Source: Peptoniphilus phoceensis (lineage in GTDB: Bacteria > Bacillota > Clostridia > Tissierellales > Peptoniphilaceae). From it: a DNA stretch of 64,000 bases. The stretch covers positions 62,001 to 126,000 of the forward strand of contig NZ_LN999808.1 of NCBI RefSeq assembly GCF_001517665.2, given 5' to 3'. Under the pieces are notes generated by a model. It saw nothing but the letters and a program-made list of their open reading frames with translations. It was not told the DNA's origin and searched no databases. How positions within the stretch are numbered: position 1 is the stretch's first letter; every line of letters begins with the position of its first letter. Positions 34,448-43,643 of this stretch are shown piece by piece. Both the position numbers and the translations under genes were made by a program.

Positions 34448-35041
34448 ATGGAAAAACCTTGGGAGTTTGATGATTTTATATTTGATGGCGATGTTCTAAA
34501 GGGAATGACAAGAAAGGGCAAAGACAAAATCAAGAATGAAGAATTATTTGATATGGTAGTGCCTACTGAAGGACCTGACGGAACAAAGATTAGAGTTATT
34601 GGAGAACAATGCTTCTTTAGAAGAAAACTTAACTCTGTTGTAATTCCTGAAACTGTTGAAGAAATTCACTACGAAGCTTTTGGAGTTAACAATCTTACAG
34701 AAGTTGAAATTCCTGATGGAATCAAAAAGATTGATGCTTACGCATTCTACAGAAACAAATTAACTGATGTTAAATTACCAGAAGATCTAGAATACATCGG
34801 CGACAATGCTTTCTCACTAAACCAAATTGGTGAAATTGCAATTCCTGATACAGTTGAATTCATTGGAGTAAGTGCTTTCTACAAGAACAACCTTACTGAA
34901 ATCAACTTACCTAAAAACATCAAGGAAATCGACATGTATGCTTTCAGAAAGAACAACATCCGTGAAGTTAACGTACCAGCTGGTATAGAAAAACTTGATC
35001 ACAGAGCTTTCGAAGAAAACACTGTTGTTAAAGAAGACTAA
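34448..35041 (+). CDS. Cytoplasmic leucine-rich-repeat protein (LRR_5 / BspA type)
   Basis: A 197-residue protein of which about residues 45-190 are six repeats of about 23 residues: I-x-x-x-AF-x-x-N-x-L-x-x-V-x-I-P-x-x-I-x-x-I. These are typical of the BspA-like LRR_5 family, normally found in secreted adhesins. Here there is no signal peptide, membrane anchor or SLH domain: the N-terminus is MEKPWEFDDFIFDGDVLKGM. It begins 6 nt after a strong GGGGGAGG site and ends at a good terminator. A cytoplasmic protein-binding scaffold is likely; partners unknown. Confidence 0.88.
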   Translation: MEKPWEFDDFIFDGDVLKGMTRKGKDKIKNEELFDMVVPTEGPDGTKIRVIGEQCFFRRKLNSVVIPETVEEIHYEAFGVNNLTEVEIPDGIKKIDAYAFYRNKLTDVKLPEDLEYIGDNAFSLNQIGEIAIPDTVEFIGVSAFYKNNLTEINLPKNIKEIDMYAFRKNNIREVNVPAGIEKLDHRAFEENTVVKED

Positions 35042-35054
35042 AATTTATATTTTT

Positions 35055-35082
35055 AACTGTTGTCTTAGGGCAACAGTTTTTT
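35055..35082 (+). terminator. Terminator after the LRR gene
   Basis: Stem AACTGTTG, 8-nt loop, CAACAGTT, then T run. Confidence 0.85.
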
Positions 35083-35204
35083 ATTGCCTATTTTTATTAT
35101 TTTTAAATTTTTACCTTTTAAATTTACTAATCTCTTATACTTTTTTTAATAAATTCCTACTGGCTTTTATTAAATTTTCTAAAAATTTTAACTTTATTCA
35201 AAAT

Positions 35205-35230
35205 AAAAAACTGCCAAGCCTGACAGTTTT
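35205..35230 (-). terminator. Terminator after the ornithine cyclodeaminase family gene
   Basis: Stem AAAACTG and CAGTTTT with T run on the minus strand; the loop of about 10 nt is longer than usual. Confidence 0.65.
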
Positions 35231-35248
35231 ATATAGAAATATATAATT

Positions 35249-36247
35249 TTACATCTCTATTTTTCTACCTATTTCCTTTTCAAGGGCAAGTTCATAAATT
35301 CGCTCTGCAGCAACTAGATCAAGACCGGCAAAGCCAACTGTCTTAAACCAAGTTATCTCATCTTTTGATTCTCTTCCAACTTCCTCTCCCAAAAGAAGAT
35401 TGCCCAGCTCGTGAGAAATTTTTTCTTCTTTAATTTTTCCCTCTTTTATAGGAATTATTACATCACCAGCTTCTTTTATTACACCTTCATTTGTATCTGT
35501 AAAAATTTTATCAGCTCTTACAATAAATTCAGCAGGTGTTTCTTGCATATCCGGCCTATAAGATCCAACACTATTTATATGGACTCCTCTTTTTACTTTA
35601 TTTCCATTGAAGACTGCTTTTTTAGAAGTAGTAACTGTTGTTATGATATCAACTTGACCCAATATCTTATTCATATCATTTACAGGAAGAATTTCTGCTC
35701 CATATTTTTTTAATTTTTCATCCATTTCTTTTGCAAAAGTTTCTGCCCTTTTAAAATTTATATCATACACATAGGCCTTCTTGATTTTTCTAACTGCAAG
35801 GACTGCTTCTAATTGTGTTGCAGCTTGTCCCCCAGTTCCTATTAATAAAAATTCTTTAGCATCTTTATTAGATAAAAGTTCTGTTGCAGCACCAGAAACT
35901 GCTCCTGTTCTTAATCTTGTCAAAACTGTTCCATCTAAAATAGCTTTAACAAAACCATTTGCCCTATCTATTAAAATCATTGTAGAAGGTGCACTTACAA
36001 GTCCTTTTTCAATATTTTGTGGATAGATATCAATTATTTTCATGCCAAGAGCATTTTTATCTTTAATAAAACCAGGCATAAAAATTGCAGTGCTAGAACT
36101 TTCTTTATCAACATCAATAACAGTTCTAAGAGGAATGTCGGATTTCCCTTGGCTATAAGATTTTAGAGCTTCTTTGTCAGCTTCAATAATATCTTTTATA
36201 TCAACTGCTTTTAAAATATCTTCTTCCCTTAAAATTAAAATCTCCAT
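35249..36247 (-). CDS. Ornithine cyclodeaminase / mu-crystallin family enzyme
   Basis: NAD(P)-dependent oxidoreductase of the OCD family, whose members are ornithine cyclodeaminases, alanine dehydrogenases or imino-acid reductases such as pyrroline-2-carboxylate reductase. The 332 residues show the substrate lobe (SDIPLRTVIDV, LGMKIIDIYPQN), then the Rossmann GTGGQAATQLEAV (about 137-149), and SVGSYRPDMQE with the conserved GSYRP-D pattern. ATG 36247 follows GGAGAAAAACTT. Monocistronic. Substrate cannot be decided from the sequence. Confidence 0.9.
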   Translation of the reverse strand: MEILILREEDILKAVDIKDIIEADKEALKSYSQGKSDIPLRTVIDVDKESSSTAIFMPGFIKDKNALGMKIIDIYPQNIEKGLVSAPSTMILIDRANGFVKAILDGTVLTRLRTGAVSGAATELLSNKDAKEFLLIGTGGQAATQLEAVLAVRKIKKAYVYDINFKRAETFAKEMDEKLKKYGAEILPVNDMNKILGQVDIITTVTTSKKAVFNGNKVKRGVHINSVGSYRPDMQETPAEFIVRADKIFTDTNEGVIKEAGDVIIPIKEGKIKEEKISHELGNLLLGEEVGRESKDEITWFKTVGFAGLDLVAAERIYELALEKEIGRKIEM

Positions 36248-36387
36248 AAGTTTTTCTCCTTATTTTTTATAATATATAAATTAAATTTACTTAAACTTTT
36301 AAATTTCTTTTAGCTTTACATTTTATAAAATATTTTATTAACTTCTAAAGATTATTATATCAGAAAAGATGCTACTATTTTTAGGCA

Positions 36388-36414
36388 TAAAAAAGACGCC
36401 GATTGCTCGGCGCC
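36388..36414 (-). terminator. Terminator after hgdB
   Basis: GC-rich stem TCGGCG with CGCCGA around TTGC, extended on each side by one mismatch, and a T run on the minus strand. Confidence 0.9.
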
Positions 36415-36431
36415 TAAAATTTATATTTTTA

Positions 36432-37580
36432 TTACATTCTATTAAGTTGAACCATTTCGTTAAATGTTTCAAGTTGAGTTTTAGCTTGACCAAAGTCAGT
36501 CATTTGTTGGTCATAACCCATCTTAATTAGTGGAATACCAGCTTTTTCGTAAGCTTGTTTTAATGATGGATATTCCATTTCTTCTGTATCGTTAAATGTC
36601 ATCATGAATAGAAGACATCCGTCAGCATCATTATCAAGAGCTAGGTCAACAACATATTTTGGTCTCTTCCAAATATCTGGATCGTAAAGAATTGGATCTT
36701 CGTCCATTCTTGCAAATTGATCAGCAAGAGCCATGTAAGGATCTTCAATAGAAGTATCAACGTCAACTTTGAATCCTCTTGATTCACTTGCAACGTCATC
36801 TGCAACTACACAGATGTTGAAGTTGTCAAGAACTTCAAGAAGTGCTGGGTTGTCAGTGATGATACCAGAAGTTACTACTCTTGGTCCATTGCATTCTTCT
36901 TTTGGCATTGCTTTAAGAGCTTCAATAAGTTCTTTTAGCATCTTGTTGTGTTCATCTTTAAGCATGTGGAAAGAAGCTTTAAGAACGTTACATCTATCAG
37001 ATGCTTTAATTGTCTTAGAGTAGTCACCACATAATTTAACAAATTCTCTCTTTAGAGCTCTGTTTTCGTTATATACTTCGAAAGCTTTCTTTAGATTTTC
37101 GTCAGTGATTTTAACATCACAAATTTCTTCTAATCTTTCTGCAGCTTGTTTAAAGATTTTTGCATTGTAAGTTTTACCAAAGTCTTCTTTTCTGTGTTGT
37201 GCGTGGTTTAAGAAAATCATTGGGATTTCTCTACCTACAGAAACTTTGTAGTTTTGAGAGAATGGTCTTAGTGTATCATCAAGAGTTGTAATCATTGATG
37301 CGCTAAGTCCGTCTAGTGATCCGTCAAGACCCATTTCTAGACATCTAAGAGCTAGTGAATAGTAGAATGTTGGGAAATATTCTTTAGCCTTATCAATTGG
37401 ACCTTGTCCTCCCCAAACTCCGTAAGGTACTAGTCCACCTGCATAGATAATTTCTTCAGGTGCATAGTAAGGGAATACACCGACAACTTTTTTACCTTCA
37501 GCAAGGTACTTGTCAATTTGTTCTCTTCCGTTTTCTGCTATATGTTTAAATTCTTTTAATAATTCTTTTATATCAGTCAT
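36432..37580 (-). CDS. hgdB: (R)-2-hydroxyglutaryl-CoA dehydratase, beta subunit
   Basis: One half of the extremely oxygen-sensitive iron-sulfur dehydratase that turns (R)-2-hydroxyglutaryl-CoA into glutaconyl-CoA by a ketyl-radical mechanism. The 382 residues include the family N-terminal VVGVFPYYAPEEIIYAGG and SLDGLSASMITTLDDTLR blocks, and C-terminal DADGCLLFMMTFNDTEEMEYP with a likely cluster Cys. It follows hgdA by 12 bp and is the last gene of the hgdC-hgdA-hgdB transcript. Confidence 0.95.
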   Translation of the reverse strand: MTDIKELLKEFKHIAENGREQIDKYLAEGKKVVGVFPYYAPEEIIYAGGLVPYGVWGGQGPIDKAKEYFPTFYYSLALRCLEMGLDGSLDGLSASMITTLDDTLRPFSQNYKVSVGREIPMIFLNHAQHRKEDFGKTYNAKIFKQAAERLEEICDVKITDENLKKAFEVYNENRALKREFVKLCGDYSKTIKASDRCNVLKASFHMLKDEHNKMLKELIEALKAMPKEECNGPRVVTSGIITDNPALLEVLDNFNICVVADDVASESRGFKVDVDTSIEDPYMALADQFARMDEDPILYDPDIWKRPKYVVDLALDNDADGCLLFMMTFNDTEEMEYPSLKQAYEKAGIPLIKMGYDQQMTDFGQAKTQLETFNEMVQLNRM

Positions 37581-37592
37581 TTTGCACCCCTA

Positions 37593-38915
37593 TTAAATTG
37601 TAGTCTTAGACCAGTCAGTTTCTTTAGTGTTTTCGAAATTAGTGTAAACATCTTCGCCCTTAGCAAGTCTGTCTGCTTTTCTTTCGTTCATAATTTCTAC
37701 TAAACCTTGAACTCTTGTCTTGTATTGTTCTTGAGAGAAGTTTCTTTCGTCAGCTTGGTCACCGTCAAAGTGAACTACTGGAATATCAAGGTCTTCTCTC
37801 CATCTTCTTTCGATTTCAGGCATTGCTCCTGACCATGGTTTACAAGATCTATTGTAGTTAACAAGTGCTCCAGAAACTCCGTTTTCTTTAGCCATTGTTT
37901 CTCTCCATTCAACACCGTCTTCGATACATACTGAACAAGGTGCTTTACAGTAAGCTGCAGCCATTTCTCTAACAGTTGTGTATTGGAAACCGAAAGCAGG
38001 TGCATATACTACTGCAGTTACGTTAACACCATTTTGTTTTAATGGTTCAAATAGGTTTCTTAGTCCTGGCCAGCAAGGTATACCTTCAAATAGGATTCTG
38101 TGTTCTTCTGGGTATTCCCAAGTAGAAGTTCCTTCCTTAACTGATTGTTCATATTCTGCTGCTAGAAGTTCAAATCCTTCTGCTGCATCAATTTCACATC
38201 TTGCAGCTACAATGTCTGCCATGTGGTTAAATAGGTCAAATCCAGAAAGTGGAGATGGTTCATAAGCCATGTAAGAACATGCTTTAAGCCATGCTGCTGC
38301 AGTTCTGTTAGCAATTTGACAAGCTTCTTCGAATTTCTTTTCATCAAATTTCTTACCAGTAAGTTTTTCAAGTTGGTGAATAGCGTATTCGAATTGTCCC
38401 ATTAAGTAATCAACTTTTTCTTCTGGTACATCAACTGTATTTTGGAATGGAATATCAATCATAATCATTGGAATATCGTGCATTCTTGCAATGTTTTCAT
38501 ACCATTTAGTCATCATGTTACAGATGTTGTTACAGCAAAGTACGAAGTCTGGTTGTGGCATCTTTCTTGAGTCAGTTGGTTCTCCAGCTGCATAAGCAAG
38601 TGAAATTCTTGCATAACCACAAATGTCGTTGTCGTATCCCATATCTTCAGCTGTTTGACAAAGTCTTAAACCGTCTTTTTTAGCTGCAGTTGTTGCTGCG
38701 TGGTTTTCTGGATATACTGCGTGTAGTCCAAATGCCTTTGCAAGTTCAATAGGGAATTTAGATGATGACCATCCAACTAGTTCTCCTCTTTTTTTAGCAT
38801 CCCATGCTGCTCCGTAAACTCTATCTACTACATTTCTTAACGCTTGAGCTGCAGGAATGTTTCCTTCGATTGGTCTTGGTTTCTTACCAGGTATTTTTTG
38901 AATTTTTTCAGCCAT
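37593..38915 (-). CDS. hgdA: (R)-2-hydroxyglutaryl-CoA dehydratase, alpha subunit
   Basis: Partner of HgdB in the radical dehydratase. The 440-residue product has Cys-rich [4Fe-4S] motifs: DICGYARISLAYAAG (about 95) and FVLCCNNICNMMTKW (about 125-139), then the substrate-binding VVHFDGDQADERNFS near residue 393. Placed between hgdC (20 bp upstream) and hgdB, the same order as in the studied Acidaminococcus cluster. A strong AGGAGG site precedes the ATG. Subunit assignment as alpha is from size and order. Confidence 0.95.
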   Translation of the reverse strand: MAEKIQKIPGKKPRPIEGNIPAAQALRNVVDRVYGAAWDAKKRGELVGWSSSKFPIELAKAFGLHAVYPENHAATTAAKKDGLRLCQTAEDMGYDNDICGYARISLAYAAGEPTDSRKMPQPDFVLCCNNICNMMTKWYENIARMHDIPMIMIDIPFQNTVDVPEEKVDYLMGQFEYAIHQLEKLTGKKFDEKKFEEACQIANRTAAAWLKACSYMAYEPSPLSGFDLFNHMADIVAARCEIDAAEGFELLAAEYEQSVKEGTSTWEYPEEHRILFEGIPCWPGLRNLFEPLKQNGVNVTAVVYAPAFGFQYTTVREMAAAYCKAPCSVCIEDGVEWRETMAKENGVSGALVNYNRSCKPWSGAMPEIERRWREDLDIPVVHFDGDQADERNFSQEQYKTRVQGLVEIMNERKADRLAKGEDVYTNFENTKETDWSKTTI

Positions 38916-38935
38916 AGTTTACCTCCTAAAATAAA

Positions 38936-39754
38936 TTATGCATTAGCCTTTTTATCTTTTAATTTTTCCAATTTACATTTTTGATATCCAAATAGCGCTG
39001 CTCCAAGAGCACCATTTAGTTGACATAAAGGTGAAGTGTGGATCTTGTGTCCTGTATTATCTTCGAGAGCTCTAACCATACCCTCGTTTAAAGCAACACC
39101 ACCTGTAAATACTATGTCGTCATTTAAACCAACCCTCTTTGCAAGAGAACCTACTCTTGCGGCAATTGATTGGTGAATCCCCTTAACTATATCTTCAATC
39201 TTCGTTCCACTTGCGAGTTGTGAAATAACTTCTGATTCAGCAAAAACAGTGCAAGTAGAAGAAATACTAACGTCTTTAGTAGACAGTTTGTCTAATTCTT
39301 CTAGCTTGGAAACATCTACTTCAAGAACTTTTGCGATTACATCTAAGAACCTTCCAGTACCTGCGGCACACTTATCATTCATAACAAAGTTTTCAAGCAT
39401 ACCATTATCTCCAATTTTTAGAGCCTTGGCATCTTGTCCACCGATATCAATGATTGTACGTACATTTGGGAATAAGAAATAAGCACCCTTAGCGTGACAT
39501 GAAAGTTCAGACATTTGGAAATCTGCTTCTTCTAGTGAAGTTCTGCCATATCCAGTTGCCATAACATAGGCTATGTCCTCTCTTGTCAAGTTAGCACTCT
39601 CAAGAGTTTCTTTAATTGTTCTTGATGGACCACTTGTTCCAGCTCCAACATCAATACAGGAGCTTGAGATAATTTCCTTGCCATCCTTTAAAATAATACT
39701 CTTTGAGGCAGTCGAACCAATATCGACGCCCATTGTATAAATAGCTTCTGCCAT
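38936..39754 (-). CDS. hgdC: 2-hydroxyglutaryl-CoA dehydratase activator (archerase)
   Basis: ATP-driven one-electron donor for HgdAB: a homodimer of the BcrA/BadF/HgdC ASKHA fold with one [4Fe-4S] cluster between subunits. The 272 residues show the ATPase phosphate loop MGVDIGSTASKSIIL (about 9-23), the cluster cysteines in NDKCAAGTGRFLDVI (about 128) and SSTCTVFAESEV (about 167), and VFTGGVALNEGMV at the nucleotide site. First gene of its own transcript with a consensus promoter (39799-39827). Confidence 0.97.
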   Translation of the reverse strand: MAEAIYTMGVDIGSTASKSIILKDGKEIISSSCIDVGAGTSGPSRTIKETLESANLTREDIAYVMATGYGRTSLEEADFQMSELSCHAKGAYFLFPNVRTIIDIGGQDAKALKIGDNGMLENFVMNDKCAAGTGRFLDVIAKVLEVDVSKLEELDKLSTKDVSISSTCTVFAESEVISQLASGTKIEDIVKGIHQSIAARVGSLAKRVGLNDDIVFTGGVALNEGMVRALEDNTGHKIHTSPLCQLNGALGAALFGYQKCKLEKLKDKKANA

Positions 39755-39798
39755 ACAATCTCCTCTTTAATTTTAACATTAATATCTTACTCTTCTTA

Positions 39799-39827
39799 AT
39801 TCTACTATAATTATGTATCTTTGTCAA
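39799..39827 (-). promoter_or_regulatory. Promoter of hgdC-hgdA-hgdB
   Basis: Minus strand TTGACA (39822-39827), 17-bp spacer, TAGAAT (39799-39804). The inverted repeat at 39840-39860 lies 12 bp upstream of the -35 box. Confidence 0.85.
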
Positions 39828-39839
39828 AATCACTAGAGG

Positions 39840-39860
39840 CTTGAAAGCCGAATTTTCAAG
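39840..39860 (-). promoter_or_regulatory. Inverted repeat upstream of the hgdC promoter
   Basis: CTTGAAA, 7 bases, TTTCAAG, a perfect 7-bp dyad at an activator-like position. A GGGCTTGAGA sequence nearby repeats one half. No known operator matches. Confidence 0.45.
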
Positions 39861-39940
39861 GATTCTAAGGGCTTGAGACTTTACTATTATAATAAAATAA
39901 ATATTATTTTTTACTTATAGTAAGGCATATTGTCATATGC

Positions 39941-39975
39941 AAAAATATTGGATAATCCTTTTGAGATTATCCAAT
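39941..39975 (-). terminator. Terminator between gcdA and hgdC
   Basis: Stem ATTGGATAATC with GATTATCCAAT (11 bp, 7-nt loop), T5 on the minus strand. It splits the cluster into two transcripts. Confidence 0.82.
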
Positions 39976-39995
39976 AAATTGTCATATTTTTTATA

Positions 39996-41765
39996 TTATT
40001 TAATATTATTTAGTCTATCGTAATCTCTAATAATTCTTGGAGTAAGCATTTGATGAACTGGACAAATAGAATCTGGATCTTGGTAAGCACTTTCAGTGAA
40101 AGCAATAATATAGTTTCTCCAAAGATTCATATTTACAATTTCATCTACTAGACCATACTTAGCACAAGAGAATGGTTTTGATTTTTCTGCATAATCTTGA
40201 ATCAAGTCGTTCATCTTGTCAATAGTAGGTTGAAGATCTTTTCCAGCTTTTTTATCTTTTGCAAGTCTTCTAGAGTACATTGCAGTAGCTGCTGTTTCCC
40301 CATTCATTACGTTGATTTCAGTTGCTGCAGTTCCAAGTGAGAATGCGTTAGTGTCATTACCTTGAGGTCCACCAAGTACATAGTGAGCTGCTGCAGTACC
40401 TTTTCTCATTGTAATTTCCATTTGTGGAAGATCAGAGTTTTGGATTGAATAAATAAGTGATTGACCAAGTCCTAGTAGTTCTGCCTTTTCAGCATCGTCA
40501 CCAACGTCGATACCAGTAGTATCTTGTAACCATACTATAGGAAGTCTATCTCTAGCACAAAGTGTTACGAATTCATTCATCTTTATAAGACCTTGTCTAT
40601 AAAGTTTACCACCAATTGAGATGTGTTTTGGATCATTGTAGTATTCTGGATAGCCCATTAATAGACCTTGAACGTTAGCTACAACACCAACTAAAAGTCC
40701 GTTAACTTTAGCAAGACCAGTTACCATTTCTCTACCGTATCCTTTTTTGTATTCCATGAATTCTGAACCGTCAAAAAGTCTTGCGATTACATCATAAACA
40801 TCATAAGCTTTTTTACCGTTAAGTGGAATTAAAGAATACATATCGTTAGGATCATATAGTGGATTCTTTGGATCGTCTACTCTAAAGAATTCTCTATCAA
40901 ATTTTGGAAGCATAGAAAGATATTTTCTAATACCTTCAAGTACGCCTTCTTCTTCAACATAACATTCTCTCATGAAACCAGTTTGAGCAAAGTGAACTCC
41001 AACTGATCCTGGAGGAGTAGTTTTCTTAGCGTTAGCAGTTTGATCTGCTATTTGATTTGCTCCTTCTTCGTCGATATATCCCTTAGGATTCATACCGCCA
41101 AGGATTCCAGCTCCACCAACAGCCATGTTTGCATCTTTATGTGCAATTATAATTGTAGGTGAAATTGAGTGGTATCCACCACCTGCTGGGTTAGTACCAT
41201 AAATACCAACAATTACAGGAACTCCACATTGGTTAAGTCTTGAGTTTCTGTAGAATGGAGTACCGCCACCACGTCTGTTTGGATATACTTTTTCTTGTTC
41301 ATCAAGTTTTACACCTGAACAGTTTAGTATATAAACTAGTGGAATTCTAAGTCTTTCAGCTGTATCTGATGCTCTTAGAAGGTCATCAGCTTGTCCTGCA
41401 ATCCATGCACCTGCAAGTTTCTTGTTATCTGATGCAACGATGTAAACCCATCTGTCATCAACTTTTGCAAGTCCTTTAACAACACCAGTTGTTCCGTGAT
41501 CATTGTCACCAGGGTTATAAATTGTATTTAGTGGGCACCAAGTACCTTCGTCGATAAGTTCAGCAATTCTTTGAAGTGCGGTCATTTCGCCACGTTCATT
41601 TACTTTTGCATCTGGTTTTCCAGCAGCAAGAGCTTTTTCAGCAAACTCTCTGATTTCTTCTTCAACTTCTCTTAGTTGATTGAAGTTATCTTCGTCTACT
41701 GCCCTCAAAGGATTCCCAATAGTCTTCATATTTTGGAAATATGAAGAAAGTGAATATTGAGTCAT
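39996..41765 (-). CDS. gcdA: Glutaconyl-CoA decarboxylase, alpha subunit (carboxyltransferase)
   Basis: Transfers the carboxyl group of glutaconyl-CoA to biotin on GcdC, giving crotonyl-CoA. The 589 residues match the GcdA length; the crotonase-type oxyanion-hole segments are visible as VPVIVGIYGTNPAGGGYHS (about 180) and the second-domain AAAHYVLGGPQGNDTNAFS (about 463). It follows gctB by 37 bp at the end of the gcdD-gcdC-gcdB-gctA-gctB-gcdA operon, and a terminator follows. Cytoplasmic face of the GcdBD membrane complex. Confidence 0.97.
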   Translation of the reverse strand: MTQYSLSSYFQNMKTIGNPLRAVDEDNFNQLREVEEEIREFAEKALAAGKPDAKVNERGEMTALQRIAELIDEGTWCPLNTIYNPGDNDHGTTGVVKGLAKVDDRWVYIVASDNKKLAGAWIAGQADDLLRASDTAERLRIPLVYILNCSGVKLDEQEKVYPNRRGGGTPFYRNSRLNQCGVPVIVGIYGTNPAGGGYHSISPTIIIAHKDANMAVGGAGILGGMNPKGYIDEEGANQIADQTANAKKTTPPGSVGVHFAQTGFMRECYVEEEGVLEGIRKYLSMLPKFDREFFRVDDPKNPLYDPNDMYSLIPLNGKKAYDVYDVIARLFDGSEFMEYKKGYGREMVTGLAKVNGLLVGVVANVQGLLMGYPEYYNDPKHISIGGKLYRQGLIKMNEFVTLCARDRLPIVWLQDTTGIDVGDDAEKAELLGLGQSLIYSIQNSDLPQMEITMRKGTAAAHYVLGGPQGNDTNAFSLGTAATEINVMNGETAATAMYSRRLAKDKKAGKDLQPTIDKMNDLIQDYAEKSKPFSCAKYGLVDEIVNMNLWRNYIIAFTESAYQDPDSICPVHQMLTPRIIRDYDRLNNIK

Positions 41766-41802
41766 TTGTCCTCCTATTTTCTATCTATCTATTTATTTAC
41801 TA

Positions 41803-42600
41803 TTAATCTTCAACAGGTCTCTTTATAAAAGCTTCGCCTGGGTCGATTTCTTCTCTTATTAGTTTAATAACATCTTCATCTGGTTCTTCAAGTTCAACTG
41901 CACGAGATACATCAAGATCAAATCCAGTGTTTTCAAGAACATCTTCTGGTGATGAAGAAGGATAGTATCCTGCAAGATACATTTTCTTAGTATCTTCATC
42001 GAATTTTAAGATACCTTTATCAGTTACAACCATTTGTGGTCCAACATTTTCAGGAATACCTACTCTAGTTCTTCCACCAGGGCCGTCGATCCAACCTGGA
42101 GAAGTAATATAGTCAACTTTTTCTATAAATCTTCTCTTTTCGTGTTGCATCATGATAATTGTGTTTACATAAGTTGCAATACCGTTAGCTCCACCAGATC
42201 CTGTAAATCTTGTCTTAGGGTGGTGGTAGTCGCCGATTACTGTAGAGTTAACATTTCCGTATGGGTCGATTTGAGCTCCACCGATAAATGCGATCATTCT
42301 CTTCTTGTCGTGTCTCCATTCGTTAGCTTGGAATCCAACGTAAGTTGCATTTGTCCAGTGAACACCACAGTGTGCCATAAATCTGTTGTCACCAACTGAT
42401 CTTGGAACTTCGATTGGGTCACAGTCCATAAGTCCTGATTCTACGATTAGGTAACAGTTAGGAGCATAAACTGCTTTTGCAAGAGAAGCACCAATTAGTG
42501 GTAGTCCTGTACCTACAATTGCGATTTGACCATCTTTAATTTGTCTTGCAATTGTAACTGCTTGCATTTCTTTATTAGTGTAATTATCGTATCTAGCCAT
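41803..42600 (-). CDS. gctB: Glutaconate CoA-transferase, subunit B
   Basis: Part of the enzyme that moves CoA from acetyl-CoA (or glutaconyl-CoA) to 2-hydroxyglutarate. The 265 residues contain the catalytic glutamate in LIVESGLMD at residue 54, the same number as the active Glu54 described in Acidaminococcus GctB. ATG 42600 overlaps the last base of gctA (TAATG), pointing to equimolar coupled synthesis with subunit A. The GSGGANGIATYVN stretch (about 132) is also conserved in the family. Confidence 0.97.
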   Translation of the reverse strand: MARYDNYTNKEMQAVTIARQIKDGQIAIVGTGLPLIGASLAKAVYAPNCYLIVESGLMDCDPIEVPRSVGDNRFMAHCGVHWTNATYVGFQANEWRHDKKRMIAFIGGAQIDPYGNVNSTVIGDYHHPKTRFTGSGGANGIATYVNTIIMMQHEKRRFIEKVDYITSPGWIDGPGGRTRVGIPENVGPQMVVTDKGILKFDEDTKKMYLAGYYPSSSPEDVLENTGFDLDVSRAVELEEPDEDVIKLIREEIDPGEAFIKRPVED

Positions 42601-43571
42601 TATTTTTCTTCTCCCTTCTTTAGTACGTCTGTTGCGTATCCAAATCCTGGAACATTTCTAAGTCCTATAAGTCTTGTAGCACCAAGTTTGTTTAGGTATG
42701 ATTCGTGATCGTCAACTCCGTATACCCATTCGTCTAGGAATGCATTGAAATCTTCTTCTGTCTTTGATTTAACATTGTACATTTTGTAGAAATCAGCATC
42801 GTAGTCATAATAGTCATAACATTGTGAAGGGTGAGCTCCAAATGGTGCGTGAACTACTGCATCAACACAGAATCCTGGAATTTTGTTGTCAGCTGCATCA
42901 AAGTTTTTAATGTATTCATCACTTACAAGTTCTTCGCAAGTTACGATAACTTTTTTAGCTGCAATTGCAATATCAACATCGTGGAATGTGTTTCCAAGAA
43001 TTCTTGTAGTTCCATCTGGAGAAGCCATTTGTACGTGAATTATTGCAGTGTCAATTTCTGGAACTGGTGCTGCAACAAGTTTTTCTCCTTCTTTGAATGG
43101 GTTTTCAACATAGATGAATTTGTCATTTGGAAGTTTGTCGATTTTTTGTCTTTCTTCTTTAGAGATACCCCATTCATCAACTAGACCAGAACCCATCATT
43201 AATCTACATGGTAGATATGGAAGTCCAAGTGCAGCTGCGTGAATTCTTTGCATTTCAACGTCTTGAGAGTAGTCTTCCATTAGAAGTTCTCCCTTTTCAA
43301 TTGCTGCTCTAAATCTTCTAGATACGTTTGTATATCCTGAGTTAGCAGTGTAGCAATTTATGTATGCTTTTACTCTGCCAGCTCCAATTAATGTGTCCCA
43401 ATCTCCTCCTGCAGGTCCTGCTTCAACGATAAAATCTTTTTGTCCTTGACGTAAGATTTCGTTTACTGCTGCGTAAGGCTTTCTGTTAGTTGTAAATCCC
43501 CCAAGAGATATTACGTCGCCATTTTCAACATATTTTGCTATGGCGTCTTTAAGATTCATTACTTTACTCAA
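42600..43571 (-). CDS. gctA: Glutaconate CoA-transferase, subunit A
   Basis: Partner of GctB in the heteromeric family I CoA-transferase. The 323 residues start with MNLKDAIAKYVENGDVISLGGFT, typical for the alpha subunit CoA-binding region, and include EAGPAGGDWDTLIGAGRVK (about 70) and the VHAPFGAHPSQCYDYYDYD block (about 245). AGGAGG lies before the ATG, 73 bp after gcdB. It sits inside the decarboxylase operon, so the CoA-transfer and decarboxylation steps are made together. Confidence 0.97.
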   Translation of the reverse strand: MSKVMNLKDAIAKYVENGDVISLGGFTTNRKPYAAVNEILRQGQKDFIVEAGPAGGDWDTLIGAGRVKAYINCYTANSGYTNVSRRFRAAIEKGELLMEDYSQDVEMQRIHAAALGLPYLPCRLMMGSGLVDEWGISKEERQKIDKLPNDKFIYVENPFKEGEKLVAAPVPEIDTAIIHVQMASPDGTTRILGNTFHDVDIAIAAKKVIVTCEELVSDEYIKNFDAADNKIPGFCVDAVVHAPFGAHPSQCYDYYDYDADFYKMYNVKSKTEEDFNAFLDEWVYGVDDHESYLNKLGATRLIGLRNVPGFGYATDVLKKGEEK

Positions 43572-43643
43572 GTTAAAACCTCCTTATTGTTCAATATATA
43601 ACTTGATTGCATAAATATTCAGCTCACAATGGAGCTGAATGAA

